From: Bremerella sp. P1
Lineage (GTDB): Bacteria; Planctomycetota; Planctomycetia; Pirellulales; Pirellulaceae
Length of the DNA: 64,000 nucleotides
Direction of reading: 5' to 3'
NCBI RefSeq assembly: GCF_028748185.1
Contig: NZ_CP118164.1
Location: forward strand, 6,473,814-6,537,813
Part shown: positions 19,902-29,563 of the stretch, in pieces
Layout of the letters: each line of letters begins with the position of its first letter
How positions within the stretch are numbered: the first letter of the stretch is position 1
The notes under the pieces: generated by a model
The model's input: only the letters and a program-made list of their open reading frames with translations
Databases searched by the model: none
Told to the model about the DNA's origin: nothing
Position numbers and translations under genes: made by a program

Positions 19902-20542
19902 GCCGTCTCTCCATTCTCAGTTGCGTAATCGATTAATGCTAGGTTTGCGGCCAACTCGGGGTACATCCCCACGGCAGCCAGCACATGCTCGCGGACCAGG
20001 TCGTCAGCGAGTCGAGACTGATCTGATTGCGAGATGACCCGATCGACGTATAGCGTCATAAGTCCTGGGCTTTGGTACATTGCTTGGAGGTCGGTATCTT
20101 CGATGCCTGCCATGCCCACCGAGGACAGTGGCCAGTTGTGAGCCCAACCCCTCAAGATCTTTTCCAGGGGATCGTCACTCGAGGCAGAGTGCACAAACTT
20201 GACGAGATCTGGCAGAAAGCGAAATACAAGGTCGACCGAGTAATGCACCTCGGGACCAGCTCTACCGTCGACCGATGGAGCGAGCGCCGCATGCATCGCC
20301 TGCTCGTCCACGGCGCGAAAGATCGCGAACTGACAAGCCAAACAAAACTGCTCGGCCGCCCAACTTGCCGCTTCCGGATTGTACTTAGGAACAGGGCTGG
20401 GGCACTCGAGACGCCACAACCGTTCATACCGCGCAAGAACCTCTGCCGCGGCGGATTTCTGCTGGGGCGGGATAGGCCCCAAATCGGGAACCGAAGCGCG
20501 GCCCTCTCCGAGCAGTGTTTCCAAAAACTGACAGTAGTCCAT
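19898..20542 (-). CDS. Helical small protein, first gene of the MoxR-vWA-propeller operon
   Basis: A 214-residue protein predicted to be almost all helical, without signal peptide or membrane segment. It carries YERLWRLECPSP near 40, EAASWAAEQFCLACQFAIFRAVD near 57-79, and VDLVFRFLPDLVKF near 103-116. I know of no enzyme family with these features. It opens the operon and its TGA overlaps the GTG of the MoxR gene. Small helical proteins at this position occur in MoxR-vWA-propeller operons, so it is probably an accessory component, but this rests on context. A weak AGGA lies about 9 nt before the ATG. The 163-bp spacer upstream must hold the operon promoter; I could not identify -35/-10 boxes with confidence. 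Confidence 0.7.
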   Translation of the reverse strand: MDYCQFLETLLGEGRASVPDLGPIPPQQKSAAAEVLARYERLWRLECPSPVPKYNPEAASWAAEQFCLACQFAIFRAVDEQAMHAALAPSVDGRAGPEVHYSVDLVFRFLPDLVKFVHSASSDDPLEKILRGWAHNWPLSSVGMAGIEDTDLQAMYQSPGLMTLYVDRVISQSDQSRLADDLVREHVLAAVGMYPELAANLALIDYATENGETA

Positions 20543-20705
20543 TCCACATCCTGTGCCAACGTGTTCCTTCGCCCTGTTGTCTTAGAAAGACATTTGCCAG
20601 GACCATTAGTTCGTCGGGAATGGCTCTATCATGAGGATTTGCGGAAAAGAATGCCAGAACGTTGATGGAAATTAAACAGCGTTGGCGACTGTGAGACGCA
20701 ATCGG

Positions 20706-21959
20706 CTATTTTTTCGATTGCTGGTACTTTTGCTGATACTTCTCGTAAAGCATCGTCTGCTTGTTGCTTAGGTCGACTGGCTTACCAGCGATCCATGCCG
20801 ATTGAATCTGGGTAGCAGCTTCCAGGGGGTCGCCGTCGCACAGAATCAAAGTCGCGTCCTTTCCCTTTTCCAGACTTCCGACCTTGTCGGCAACACCCAG
20901 AATTTCCGCTGGGGAAAGCGTAATGGCCCGCATGGCTTCCTCTTTGCTCAAACCAAACGCGACCGCCGTAGCCGCATGGTAGGGAAGGTTTCGGACATTC
21001 CACGCATTGGATCGTTCGTAGCCTGAGATGCAGAATCGAATTCCAGCATCCTGAAGTCGCTTAGCCAGCGTGTAAGCGGCATCGTATGGGTCGTCTCGAC
21101 GACGTGGGTTACGGTGGATGGCCGAGACAATAACCGGAATGTCATACTTCTTCATCAACTCTCGGCATTGGGGTGCGTCATAGCCGCCAAAGATGACCAG
21201 TTTCACCTCCTGCTCGGTGGCAAAGGTGATTGCCCTGGTAATGTCGTTTGCCCGATCGGCATGAATGATGATGGGCTGCTCGCCACTAAGTACTTTGTCC
21301 ATCGATTCGAGGCGGGCATCATGCAGGATCTTCGACTTTGCCTCTTGCCCCTGGTTGTATCGCCGTGCCTCGTCAAAGAATTCGGCCAGACGTTCTTTCT
21401 CTTCTTGGCTATCCATCGAGATAATCATGCCGGCGCGAGGCAATACCGTCATGTCTTCGTAGGTCCAGCCGTCGAGTTGAAGCACGGCGCTTTGCCCGGA
21501 AATTAACCCGCCTGCTGGTGCCGTCATCGTTAAGAGAACACCATTGGACCGAGTCACTGGGATGATCTCGCCATCTGGATCAACGCTGACGTGTGCCTTC
21601 ACATTCGGATTTAGACTGCCTGACTCGCGATAATCGTTACTTGCTCTGACCGACGAAATCTCTGTCAGGCCAATTCGCGAATACGGTTCAAACATGCCCG
21701 GATAAACATGCTTACCATTCGCCTTAATGACTTGCGCACCCTTGGGAACGGGAACTTTGTCGCCAACTGCCGTAATCCTTCCTTTCTCGAAGACCAAAAC
21801 TCCTTGCTTGATCGCTGGGCCTGATACGGGATGAATCGTCGCTCCAACGATCGCGACTGGTCCCTTCGGCATTGCTCCAGGGATTTGATCAGAAGCCGAG
21901 GACACGCCTACAAGGCAGGCCAGGATGAGGATCGTTCGCAGTCGGATAGAAATATGCAT
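20706..21959 (-). CDS. Secreted amidohydrolase-family protein, metal ligands degenerate
   Basis: A 417-residue protein with a signal peptide (LILACLVGVSSA). The amidohydrolase framework is clear: the N-terminal beta-sandwich VAIVGATIHPVSG and GKRITAVGDKV-type strands, GKHVYPGMFEPYSRIG at about 83-98, and the C-terminal AEILGVADKVGSLEKGKDATLIL near 355-377. Where active enzymes have an HxH motif this protein has EPYSR, so the first metal site is missing. Histidines remain in IIIHADRAND and VSAIHRNP. It may be catalytically altered or a partner of the larger amidohydrolase encoded 57 bp upstream, with which it is probably co-transcribed. Substrate unknown; similarity is to imidazolonepropionase-like members. 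Confidence 0.88.
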   Translation of the reverse strand: MHISIRLRTILILACLVGVSSASDQIPGAMPKGPVAIVGATIHPVSGPAIKQGVLVFEKGRITAVGDKVPVPKGAQVIKANGKHVYPGMFEPYSRIGLTEISSVRASNDYRESGSLNPNVKAHVSVDPDGEIIPVTRSNGVLLTMTAPAGGLISGQSAVLQLDGWTYEDMTVLPRAGMIISMDSQEEKERLAEFFDEARRYNQGQEAKSKILHDARLESMDKVLSGEQPIIIHADRANDITRAITFATEQEVKLVIFGGYDAPQCRELMKKYDIPVIVSAIHRNPRRRDDPYDAAYTLAKRLQDAGIRFCISGYERSNAWNVRNLPYHAATAVAFGLSKEEAMRAITLSPAEILGVADKVGSLEKGKDATLILCDGDPLEAATQIQSAWIAGKPVDLSNKQTMLYEKYQQKYQQSKK

Positions 21960-22016
21960 CGTTTCGTTCTTTGGAAGTCAGTGAAGGAAAATGGATCAGA
22001 GCGTCATAGCCATGAA

Positions 22017-25000
22017 TTAATGCTCGTGGCCGTGCTCGTGCTCGTCGTGGCTATGACAAAACTCATCGTGCCGTGGCCAGAGTTGAGAACCATCCTCCAG
22101 CGATTCTCCTTCTTCCATCATGGGCGCCCTCGTATCCAGAATCTTCTGAACCAGGGTATTCTTCATCTCGGCGACTTTCTTTTGTCGATTCTGTTCTTCC
22201 TGTCGATCGAAATACTTGCTTCCGTCGATCCAGGTTTGTTCGCAGACGCTGAAATTGGAAAGAGGCGGGCCCGACCAGATCGCAAGGTCGGCATGCTTTC
22301 CAGGCTCGATTGAACCTACAAACTTTTCAATCCGCAGCTGAATAGCAGGATTAATCGTGATGAACTTGAGTGCTTCTTCCGGCGAGAGGTTTCCGTACTT
22401 GACCGCCTTGGCGGCCTCTTGATTCATACGTCGGCCGAGCTCCCAGTCGTCGGAGTTGAAGGAGACGACCACACCTTGGTCGTGCATGAGCGCCCCGTTG
22501 TAAGGAATCGCGTCCCTCACTTCGACCTTGTAAGCCCACCAGTCCGAGAACGTCGATCCAGTCGCTCCATGCTGCTTCATGGCATCGGCAACCTTGTAGC
22601 CTTCGAGAATATGTTGGAGCGAACCGATCGTAATGTCGTATTCGTCCAGCACACGGATCAGGGCCAAGATTTCGTCCTGACGATAGCTATGGCAGTGAAC
22701 CCAGCGTTTTCCGTTCAAGATCTCAACGATCGCATCAAGTTCGAGATCACGTCTTGGCGGAAGACCACGTTTATTCTTCGCATAGTCCTTGTGTGCCTGT
22801 TGATACTGCTCGGCCACGCGGAATTCGTCGCGAAACACCTGCTCGACACCCATCCGCGTTTGCGGGTAGCGGGTATTGAAGTCATCACCCCAGTTGCTCT
22901 GCTTTACGTTTTCGCCCAAGGCGAACTTAATACCGGCTGGGGCTTCTCGGAATTTGAGATCATCAAAACTCGATCCCCACCGCATCTTGATAACCTGATT
23001 CTGACCGCCGATCGGATTAGCCGAACCGTGCAGGACGTTAGCGGTCGTCAAGCCGCCAGCAAGTTGCCAATAAATGGTTATATCGTCTGCATCGACGAAG
23101 TCAGCGATTCGCACTTCTGCCGTGATCGCCTGACCACTTTCATTGATACCGCCGTCAGTCGCGATATGCGAATGGCAATCGATCAGGCCGGCCGTGATAT
23201 GCTTCCCAGTCGCGTCTACGACTAGTGCATTGCTGGGAACAGCGACTTTCTTACCGACCTTTTCGATCTTTCCATTTTTGATCAGGACAGTTCCCTTTTC
23301 GATTTTTCCCTGAGGGCCACTCGTCCAGATCGTCGCGTCGGTGAACGCGACAATCGCCTCTCGCTTGACGGCTTCTTCTCGTCCGTAGGCACCCAATGGA
23401 TATTGCACGGGGAAACTGGCCATACGGACACGCTTGCTTTTGTCTTCGTCTTCCTTCAGATGTTCCGCGTCGTTCGACTTATCGTCCGATTCTTTCTCTT
23501 TAGTATCCTTCTTTTCTTCGAGCGTTTCGGAATGCATTCCTGACGGGATCATCGTGACTGGCGAAACGGACCCGTCGGGCCAGCGAAGGGTGCCGTGCCG
23601 CGTCTCGACGTCATCCTGGTACACGATGGAAAGCGTCGCGACGCCTCGAATGCCGAAGCTATCGGCGATGAACTGTGCGGTGAACTGTCCGTCCTCGAAC
23701 TTAATCGACTTGAGTTCGACCTTGTCCTTGAACTTCGGCGTCGTTTCCGCTGGACGAATGGTACCTTTCAGGTTCTTGTCGCCAACCAGATTGAGCAACA
23801 GTACCTTGTCGGTCTTTTCGGGTGCCTCTTGGATCGAAATCTTCCAATCACTCGCCAGCCCCTCAGGCTTCTCTTCCTGATGTTCATAGCGGTGACCATT
23901 GACCCACGTCTCGACAACTTCTGCTTTTTCTTCAAACCAAGGCTTCGAGGTCACGACCAGGCTAGCCAGCTTGCCCTCTTCGATGGTGCCCAGTTGCTTG
24001 TCAATTCCCAAGCGTTTGGCAGGCACAGTCGTCATTGCCGCCAAGGCATCTGCTTCATCCAACCCCCGCTGTACGGCGATTCGCAAATTCTTCAGAAACA
24101 GGGAAGGGGACTCCAGTCGATGCGTTGTCAGCAGAACCTCGACCTTACGATCGACCAGCCGTGCCAAGTTTTCTGGAGCATGATCCCAGTGCATGAGGGC
24201 TTGCAGGGTCGCATTGTCCGCTGCCTGGGGCGTCGCCACATTGGGTGCCTTGGCGAAATCGATAGGCACAACAAGCGTTCGTTTCGTTTTCGCAATCGCG
24301 TCAAGTTGGCGATATTCTCGACCGCTTCCAATGGCGATCAAGTCGAGACCGAATTCCCGGGCAAACTCATCGGCACGCAGCAGGAATTGGTCGTTGCTCG
24401 TCTCGATCATGACGGGTAGTTTGCCATCGACATACGGCTGCATAGCAGCCAGTGTCACGTTCTGCTCAGGAAGCGGAAGATCGGCATCTGCGAGCACGGC
24501 CTTGTGAGCATCGCGATACCACTGGGCGTCATAGAAGGCTTGGCGAGAAAGGGCAACGGCGCCCATGGGTGAGTTCGGGTAGTTACCGCGTCCACGCCTG
24601 CGACCAAGCGTTAATTCACCGACGAGGGAAAATTGATCCCGAAGCACCAACCGTGATAGTTCGTCGTCGCCCAACGCATAGATGGCTGATCGACCTTTGA
24701 TAATTCCATCTTGTGGGGCGATCAGGCGGGCTACAAACCCTTGCTTCCGAAGTTCGCCGGCAGCCAAGTCGCCCTTTGTCAAAGCTCCTCGTACGTCGAA
24801 CTCAGACCGGATATTTGAATTCCAGTAGCTGGTTGGCGGTCGACTGTTGGCCTCCTCGAACGATACTTCGGCGTAGCTGTCGATAAAGCCGGGATAGACA
24901 AACTTGCCATCCAGATCGATGACCTTCGCTTCGGCGGGAATACTCACCTTATTGCCGATCGCTACAATCTTGGCATCGCGGATCAGAATGGTACCCGACT

Positions 25001-25175
25001 CTGGCTCTTTGCCGGCTGAACGGATCACTTTCCCGCCTGTGAGTGCAAAGACACGCAGAGGATGGCGATGCAACCCTTCTTCGTGACGCGATGTCGGTGG
25101 GAAGGTCTGAGCGGTAGCGGAAAGGGAAAGGAAGGCCAGTAGAAGGATGGCAAGCGGGAAGGAGCGTTTCATCAA
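22017..25175 (-). CDS. Double amidohydrolase with histidine-rich C-terminus
   Basis: A 1052-residue exported protein with two amidohydrolase domains in tandem. The first (about 40-440) has GKFVYPGFIDSYAEVSFEE, so the HxH metal motif is lost. A beta-rich spacer at 440-560 and a charged stretch rich in Lys/Asp/Glu at about 565-600 follow. The second domain (about 630-1015) has GLIDCHSHIATDGG with HSH intact, WVHCHSYRQDE and ILEGYKVADAMKQHG, so it looks active. The C-terminal 17 residues contain eight histidines with Asp/Glu, a likely metal-binding tail. The signal peptide is LAILLLAFLSLSATA. It probably hydrolyses a peptide-like or cyclic amide substrate in the periplasm. It heads a two-gene unit with the smaller paralogue downstream. 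Confidence 0.9.
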   Translation of the reverse strand: MMKRSFPLAILLLAFLSLSATAQTFPPTSRHEEGLHRHPLRVFALTGGKVIRSAGKEPESGTILIRDAKIVAIGNKVSIPAEAKVIDLDGKFVYPGFIDSYAEVSFEEANSRPPTSYWNSNIRSEFDVRGALTKGDLAAGELRKQGFVARLIAPQDGIIKGRSAIYALGDDELSRLVLRDQFSLVGELTLGRRRGRGNYPNSPMGAVALSRQAFYDAQWYRDAHKAVLADADLPLPEQNVTLAAMQPYVDGKLPVMIETSNDQFLLRADEFAREFGLDLIAIGSGREYRQLDAIAKTKRTLVVPIDFAKAPNVATPQAADNATLQALMHWDHAPENLARLVDRKVEVLLTTHRLESPSLFLKNLRIAVQRGLDEADALAAMTTVPAKRLGIDKQLGTIEEGKLASLVVTSKPWFEEKAEVVETWVNGHRYEHQEEKPEGLASDWKISIQEAPEKTDKVLLLNLVGDKNLKGTIRPAETTPKFKDKVELKSIKFEDGQFTAQFIADSFGIRGVATLSIVYQDDVETRHGTLRWPDGSVSPVTMIPSGMHSETLEEKKDTKEKESDDKSNDAEHLKEDEDKSKRVRMASFPVQYPLGAYGREEAVKREAIVAFTDATIWTSGPQGKIEKGTVLIKNGKIEKVGKKVAVPSNALVVDATGKHITAGLIDCHSHIATDGGINESGQAITAEVRIADFVDADDITIYWQLAGGLTTANVLHGSANPIGGQNQVIKMRWGSSFDDLKFREAPAGIKFALGENVKQSNWGDDFNTRYPQTRMGVEQVFRDEFRVAEQYQQAHKDYAKNKRGLPPRRDLELDAIVEILNGKRWVHCHSYRQDEILALIRVLDEYDITIGSLQHILEGYKVADAMKQHGATGSTFSDWWAYKVEVRDAIPYNGALMHDQGVVVSFNSDDWELGRRMNQEAAKAVKYGNLSPEEALKFITINPAIQLRIEKFVGSIEPGKHADLAIWSGPPLSNFSVCEQTWIDGSKYFDRQEEQNRQKKVAEMKNTLVQKILDTRAPMMEEGESLEDGSQLWPRHDEFCHSHDEHEHGHEH

Positions 25176-25657
25176 GGATGACTCAAGCGAGATATATGCG
25201 GGCGGTTTGCATCGGAAACATTAGCCGAACAGGCTGGATTTCCTCATCTAAGATAGTCCGAAACCGTGGCTGGCTCGTCATCTTTTTGCGCGATTTTTAA
25301 CATTATCCGCTAGGTTTGCAACCACTCTTGAGACGGTTGAGACCTTTGCCCCGATTTATTTGCAGGAACCAGCTAATTCATGAATTCTTATGTCAGGATT
25401 TCATGCTTCGTCCGTATCTTCTTGTAGCAGAATAACTAAGGACAATCTTCTTGATCCGAACCGGTGAGTGAACGTCCCTCGACGTGCGATCTTCCGCCAC
25501 TTCCTGGTAATAGATGGCAATGAAATCGAATTCGAGAAACTGTAACCATTTGTTAGTTTAGATCATAGGCTTATACCGCCTAGGCATCTCCTTCTCCTTC
25601 CCCCGTCCCATCATCGGAACCGCTTCCTAGCCAAGCCATTCCACGTAGGTCTTCGGA
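25176..25657. other. Divergent intergenic region with short palindromes
   Basis: This 482-bp AT-richer spacer lies between the divergent double amidohydrolase and DUF1592 genes and should hold both promoters. No credible gene was found. Visible elements are a 12-bp palindrome AATTCATGAATT at 25375-25386, a 10-bp palindrome TCGAATTCGA at 25526-25535, and a direct repeat TTGAGAC at 25328-25334 and 25337-25343 (9-bp period). None matches an operator I know; such short palindromes can occur by chance in this composition. Confidence 0.5.
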
Positions 25658-28207
25658 ATGATTCCACCCCGCAATTGCTATACCCGATCGGCGTACTTCC
25701 TGTCGATCATTATCCCACTGCTGATGGCAGTTGCTCTCGTCGATGAGCTTTGTGCCCAGTCGCCGCAATCATCGGTCCAGGACCAACACTTCGTCCAGAA
25801 AATCCGGCCGTTGCTTAAGGCGTACTGTTACGACTGCCACGGTGCTGAAACTCAAGAGGCTGACCTGAGGATCGACACGCTCGAAACGGACTTTACCAAA
25901 TCGACCTCGGCCAGCATTTGGATCGAGGTCATGGACAAGATGAACCTGGGAGAGATGCCCCCGGAAGATTCACCTTCGCCTACGACACCTGAGCTTGCCG
26001 CCGTTACCCACTGGATCGCGGCCGAGTTACGTCAAGCCGAACGCCATAGTCTGGGCAACGAGGGAAGGGTCATCCTCCGTCGGATGAATCGTGCCGAATA
26101 TACCAACACAGTGCGCGACCTTTTGCATCTCAAGTTTCTACCAGGCGAAAGTCCCGAGAGTGTTCTGCCGCCCGACGGTACGGCTGAAGGGTTCGACAAA
26201 GTATCCGTCGCACTCATGCTCGATCCATCGTTGTTAGATAAGTACTTCGAGGTCGCCCAGCGGATTGCCGACAAGGCGATCGTGGATGGCCCACCACCAT
26301 TCGCCACCGAGACAATGCGGCTGGAGATGGAGGATATCGCTCAGAATCGGGCAATCGATTACCTATGCGCAACACCCGGCATCGAGTGCCAGGAAAAGGC
26401 GATCGTTTTGATGCAAGGCTCGACTCGATCGTTTGGCGTGATGAAGTATCCCGGAACCCGCAACGAAATCCCCGTTAACGGGATGTATCGTATTCGCGTT
26501 CGAGCCTGGGGGCAGCGTGGTGCCGACGGCGAGCCCGTCATCATGCGTTTGCGACAAGGGCACCCAAGCGCCGACCAGCAGCTTCTACTCGAAACAGAAG
26601 TAACGGATGAACCCAAGATCTACGAGATCATCGTCCCCCGCGACCCGAAGTGTGGTGAATACAACGTTTTGATCGTCAATCAGACAGGCTTTCAGACAAC
26701 CAGCCGCGTCGGCAGCGAAATTCGAAGACAACAGGAACAGGCCGGCAAAGCCAAAGATTACGAAAGGGTGATGCGGCTTCAATCGCGCCAACAGCTAGAG
26801 AACTTGACTTGGGGGAGGCCGAATCCCGATGCTGCGGATACGACTAAGCTACGGAAACTAGTCGTTGACTGGCTTGAGTGTGAAGGCCCTTTATACGATC
26901 AGTGGCCACCCAAGAGTCACGAAACGCTCTTCTTTCGAGGACAAGATGCCGGCGAGGATGAAGCTTACCTCCGAGAAATCTTCACTCAGTTCCTGCCACA
27001 AGCGTTTCGGCGTCCAGTCACCCAGGGTGAAATCGATAAGGTCGTCACGCTCTGTCAGTCCGAACTCGATGCTGGCGAGTCGTATCACGATGCCGTTCGG
27101 ACGGGACTGATTTCGATCCTGTGTTCTCCGAAGTTTCTTTACATTGTGGAACCATCCTCGTCCAATCAGCAGCGGGCCCTCACTGACTGGGAGCTTGCTT
27201 CGCGGCTGAGTTACTTCCTTTGGTCGAGCATGCCTGACGAAGAACTGTTTAAACTGGCTGAGAGCGGGCAGCTTCGCCAGCCGGATGTTCTTTCGTCCCA
27301 GGTCGACCGAATGCTCGCCGACGAAAAGAGCCAAGGCTTTGTACATGGCTTTGGAGCCCAATGGCTAAAGACTGACGAGTTCCGCAATTTCATGCCAGAC
27401 GCCAACTTGTACAAGGAATACGACGATGAACTTGGCGAGGCGATGGTCGGCGAAGTGATTGCATTTTTCGACGAGGTCCTCCGGAAGGACGAGTCGGCCT
27501 TGTCATTTTTCGACGCCGACTGGACCATGCTCAATGAGCGACTTGCCGATTTCTATGGAGTATCCGGTGTCGAAGGGGATGAGTTCCGTCGAGTGAAACT
27601 GCCTGACGACTCCCCGCGTGGTGGTCTCCTGGCGATGGCTGGCGTAGCTATGCGAGGCTCCGACGGCAACCGAACCAAACCGGTGAACCGCGGAGTGTAC
27701 GTTCGCGAAGTGCTATTCAATGACCCGCCGAATCCGCCACCACCCAATGCGGGTGAGGTGGAACCCAATATTAAAGGTGAGAAGCTCACCGTTCGGGAGC
27801 GTTTGATCCAACACCAGCAGATTGCCTCGTGTGCGGCCTGTCACCGGACGATCGATTGCTATGGAATGGCGTTGGAAAACTTCAACGCTATTGGAGCTTG
27901 GCGTACCAATCAGGACGGAGAAGACTTTCGTGGTCGCAATACTCCACCAATTGATGCCTCTGGTACACTCCCCAATGGAAACTCATTTGATGGCTTTGAG
28001 GACTTCAAAGCACTTTTGCTCGATCAAAAGGATCGCTTTGCTCATGGCCTGTCGGAAAAAATGCTGACCTACGCCCTGGGTCGTCCCATCGAACCAACCG
28101 ATCGGCCATTGATCGATCGACTTGCCGAGCAAATGCAGGCCGACAACTATACCCTTACATCCCTGATTCACGGCGTTGTCGCCAGCCAGGCGTTTCACAC
28201 CAAGTAA
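25658..28207 (+). CDS. DUF1592 di-haem protein (pair 2)
   Basis: An 849-residue exported protein. The signal peptide is followed by CxxCH at C57-H61 (CYDCHG) and by LGEMPPED near 100. DUF1587 begins at RRMNRAEYTNTVRDLLHL near 144-161. A beta-sandwich insert at about 225-350 (MYRIRVRAWGQRG) resembles a carbohydrate-binding module. DUF1595/1592 follow, with WELASRLSYFLWSSMPDEEL near 510-530 and LAMAGVAMRGSDGNRTKP. A second CxxCH at C725 starts DUF1588; here its usual DP is replaced, giving CHRTIDCYGMALENF. DUF1585 ends the protein. The next gene, 30 bp on, is the DUF1552 partner. Function unknown; family context suggests an exported redox step on complex organic matter. Confidence 0.92.
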   Translation: MIPPRNCYTRSAYFLSIIIPLLMAVALVDELCAQSPQSSVQDQHFVQKIRPLLKAYCYDCHGAETQEADLRIDTLETDFTKSTSASIWIEVMDKMNLGEMPPEDSPSPTTPELAAVTHWIAAELRQAERHSLGNEGRVILRRMNRAEYTNTVRDLLHLKFLPGESPESVLPPDGTAEGFDKVSVALMLDPSLLDKYFEVAQRIADKAIVDGPPPFATETMRLEMEDIAQNRAIDYLCATPGIECQEKAIVLMQGSTRSFGVMKYPGTRNEIPVNGMYRIRVRAWGQRGADGEPVIMRLRQGHPSADQQLLLETEVTDEPKIYEIIVPRDPKCGEYNVLIVNQTGFQTTSRVGSEIRRQQEQAGKAKDYERVMRLQSRQQLENLTWGRPNPDAADTTKLRKLVVDWLECEGPLYDQWPPKSHETLFFRGQDAGEDEAYLREIFTQFLPQAFRRPVTQGEIDKVVTLCQSELDAGESYHDAVRTGLISILCSPKFLYIVEPSSSNQQRALTDWELASRLSYFLWSSMPDEELFKLAESGQLRQPDVLSSQVDRMLADEKSQGFVHGFGAQWLKTDEFRNFMPDANLYKEYDDELGEAMVGEVIAFFDEVLRKDESALSFFDADWTMLNERLADFYGVSGVEGDEFRRVKLPDDSPRGGLLAMAGVAMRGSDGNRTKPVNRGVYVREVLFNDPPNPPPPNAGEVEPNIKGEKLTVRERLIQHQQIASCAACHRTIDCYGMALENFNAIGAWRTNQDGEDFRGRNTPPIDASGTLPNGNSFDGFEDFKALLLDQKDRFAHGLSEKMLTYALGRPIEPTDRPLIDRLAEQMQADNYTLTSLIHGVVASQAFHTK

Positions 28208-28237
28208 CTCACGCATTTTTCATAGGATGGATTCCTC

Positions 28238-29563
28238 ATGCCTTGCTCCAAGAAGCCTTGGATTTCGCGGCGTACGTTCCTGCGAGGAACCGGAGTTGCG
28301 ATGGCACTTCCTTACCTCGAAGCGATGATGCCTTCGAGCGTGTTAGCGGCCCCCACGCCGGAAGCACCGGCCCGTATGGGAATGTTCTACCTGGGAACCG
28401 GTATGAACATGCGGCAGTTCTGGCCAGATCAGGAAGGCCTCGACTATCAGGCTTCGCGCATCTTGAAGCCGCTCGACAAGCACCGGGGAAAGTTCACGGC
28501 CCTCAACGGTACCTTTTTGAAAGAAGGGGGTGGCCACGACGGTGCCTATCCGTTTAGTACTTCGATTGCCAAAGGTGAACGACAACGGCAAAGCCCTGAC
28601 CAGATCGCAGCCCAGGCGATCGGCTCCGATACGCGATTTTCCTCGCTTCAACTTTCTGTTGACCGTGGAACGAACTACGGCAGCCAGGCGCTCGCTACGA
28701 TATCGTGGAACGAGCAAGGCGTACCGCTGGCAGCTGAGAACGATCCCAAAGTGCTCTTCGACCGCCTCTTCCGGCCCGACACTAAAGAACAAAAAGCAGA
28801 AGAGAAGAACGAGTTTCGTCGGCGCAAATCCATTCTCGATCTCGTCCGTGATGATGCCAAGCAGTTAGCAAGCAAACTCGGTGAGAGCGATCGCGATCAA
28901 TTGGATCAATACTACACATCGGTCCGAGAACTCGAAAAGTCACTCGCTCGTCGCGTTGAGTGGGCCGATACGCCGAAGCCTCCGGTAGAAACCGACGACC
29001 TGCACGGCACCTACGAGAAGAAAATGGCCGGCCCCGAAGGAAGCGGCGACTATCTTTACGACGACTATGCCAAGTTGATGTACGACCTGATCGCCTTGGC
29101 ATTCCAAACCGACTCGACGCGAGTCATCTCGTATGTCGTACGTAAGGAACTGGCAGGGGGCGTGTATCCTGAGTTCAACGTATCCAAGGGTTACCACGCG
29201 TTGTCGCATCATGGCAACGATCCACAAAGTCTCGAGGAACTTGCACGCGTTGACGCAATATACATGAACCATTGGGCCTACTTTTTGGATCGCTTGCAGT
29301 CGATCCGAGAAGCCGATGGAACCCTACTGGATCGAACCGTTCTGGGGCTCTCAAGTGGCATGGGTTTCGAGCACAGTAAGAATAATCTGCCTACGATCGT
29401 TAGTGGTGGTTCGGCGCTCGGGGTCAAGCATTGCGGCCACTTGAAGCTGCAATCCGAGATTCCGCTGGCGTCTGTCTGGCATACGATGCTGGACCGAGTC
29501 GGAGTCGACGTAGGTAACGAGTTCCAAGACAGTTCAGGCCTTGTTGAAGCGTTGGTAAGTTAG
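28238..29563 (+). CDS. DUF1552 Tat-exported protein (pair 2)
   Basis: A 441-residue protein with twin-arginine leader SRRTFLRG at 10-17 and a hydrophobic stretch ending near VLAAP. The DUF1552 signature is present as LAFQTDSTRV, and as GYHALSHHGND matching HxxSHH. The C-terminal half has GTLLDRTVLGLSSGMG and the glycine-rich PTIVSGGSALG. It sits between its DUF1592 partner (30-bp gap) and a SUMF1-like gene whose ATG follows directly after its TAG. This three-gene order suggests one operon. No metal ligand set is defined for the family, so I give no reaction. Confidence 0.92.
   Translation: MPCSKKPWISRRTFLRGTGVAMALPYLEAMMPSSVLAAPTPEAPARMGMFYLGTGMNMRQFWPDQEGLDYQASRILKPLDKHRGKFTALNGTFLKEGGGHDGAYPFSTSIAKGERQRQSPDQIAAQAIGSDTRFSSLQLSVDRGTNYGSQALATISWNEQGVPLAAENDPKVLFDRLFRPDTKEQKAEEKNEFRRRKSILDLVRDDAKQLASKLGESDRDQLDQYYTSVRELEKSLARRVEWADTPKPPVETDDLHGTYEKKMAGPEGSGDYLYDDYAKLMYDLIALAFQTDSTRVISYVVRKELAGGVYPEFNVSKGYHALSHHGNDPQSLEELARVDAIYMNHWAYFLDRLQSIREADGTLLDRTVLGLSSGMGFEHSKNNLPTIVSGGSALGVKHCGHLKLQSEIPLASVWHTMLDRVGVDVGNEFQDSSGLVEALVS

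Noticed and set aside
22419-24419. Long plus-strand open frames of 268 and 274 codons opposite the double amidohydrolase
   Set aside because: The minus-strand protein has clear family motifs over its full length. The opposite frames show no domain pattern and are shadows.
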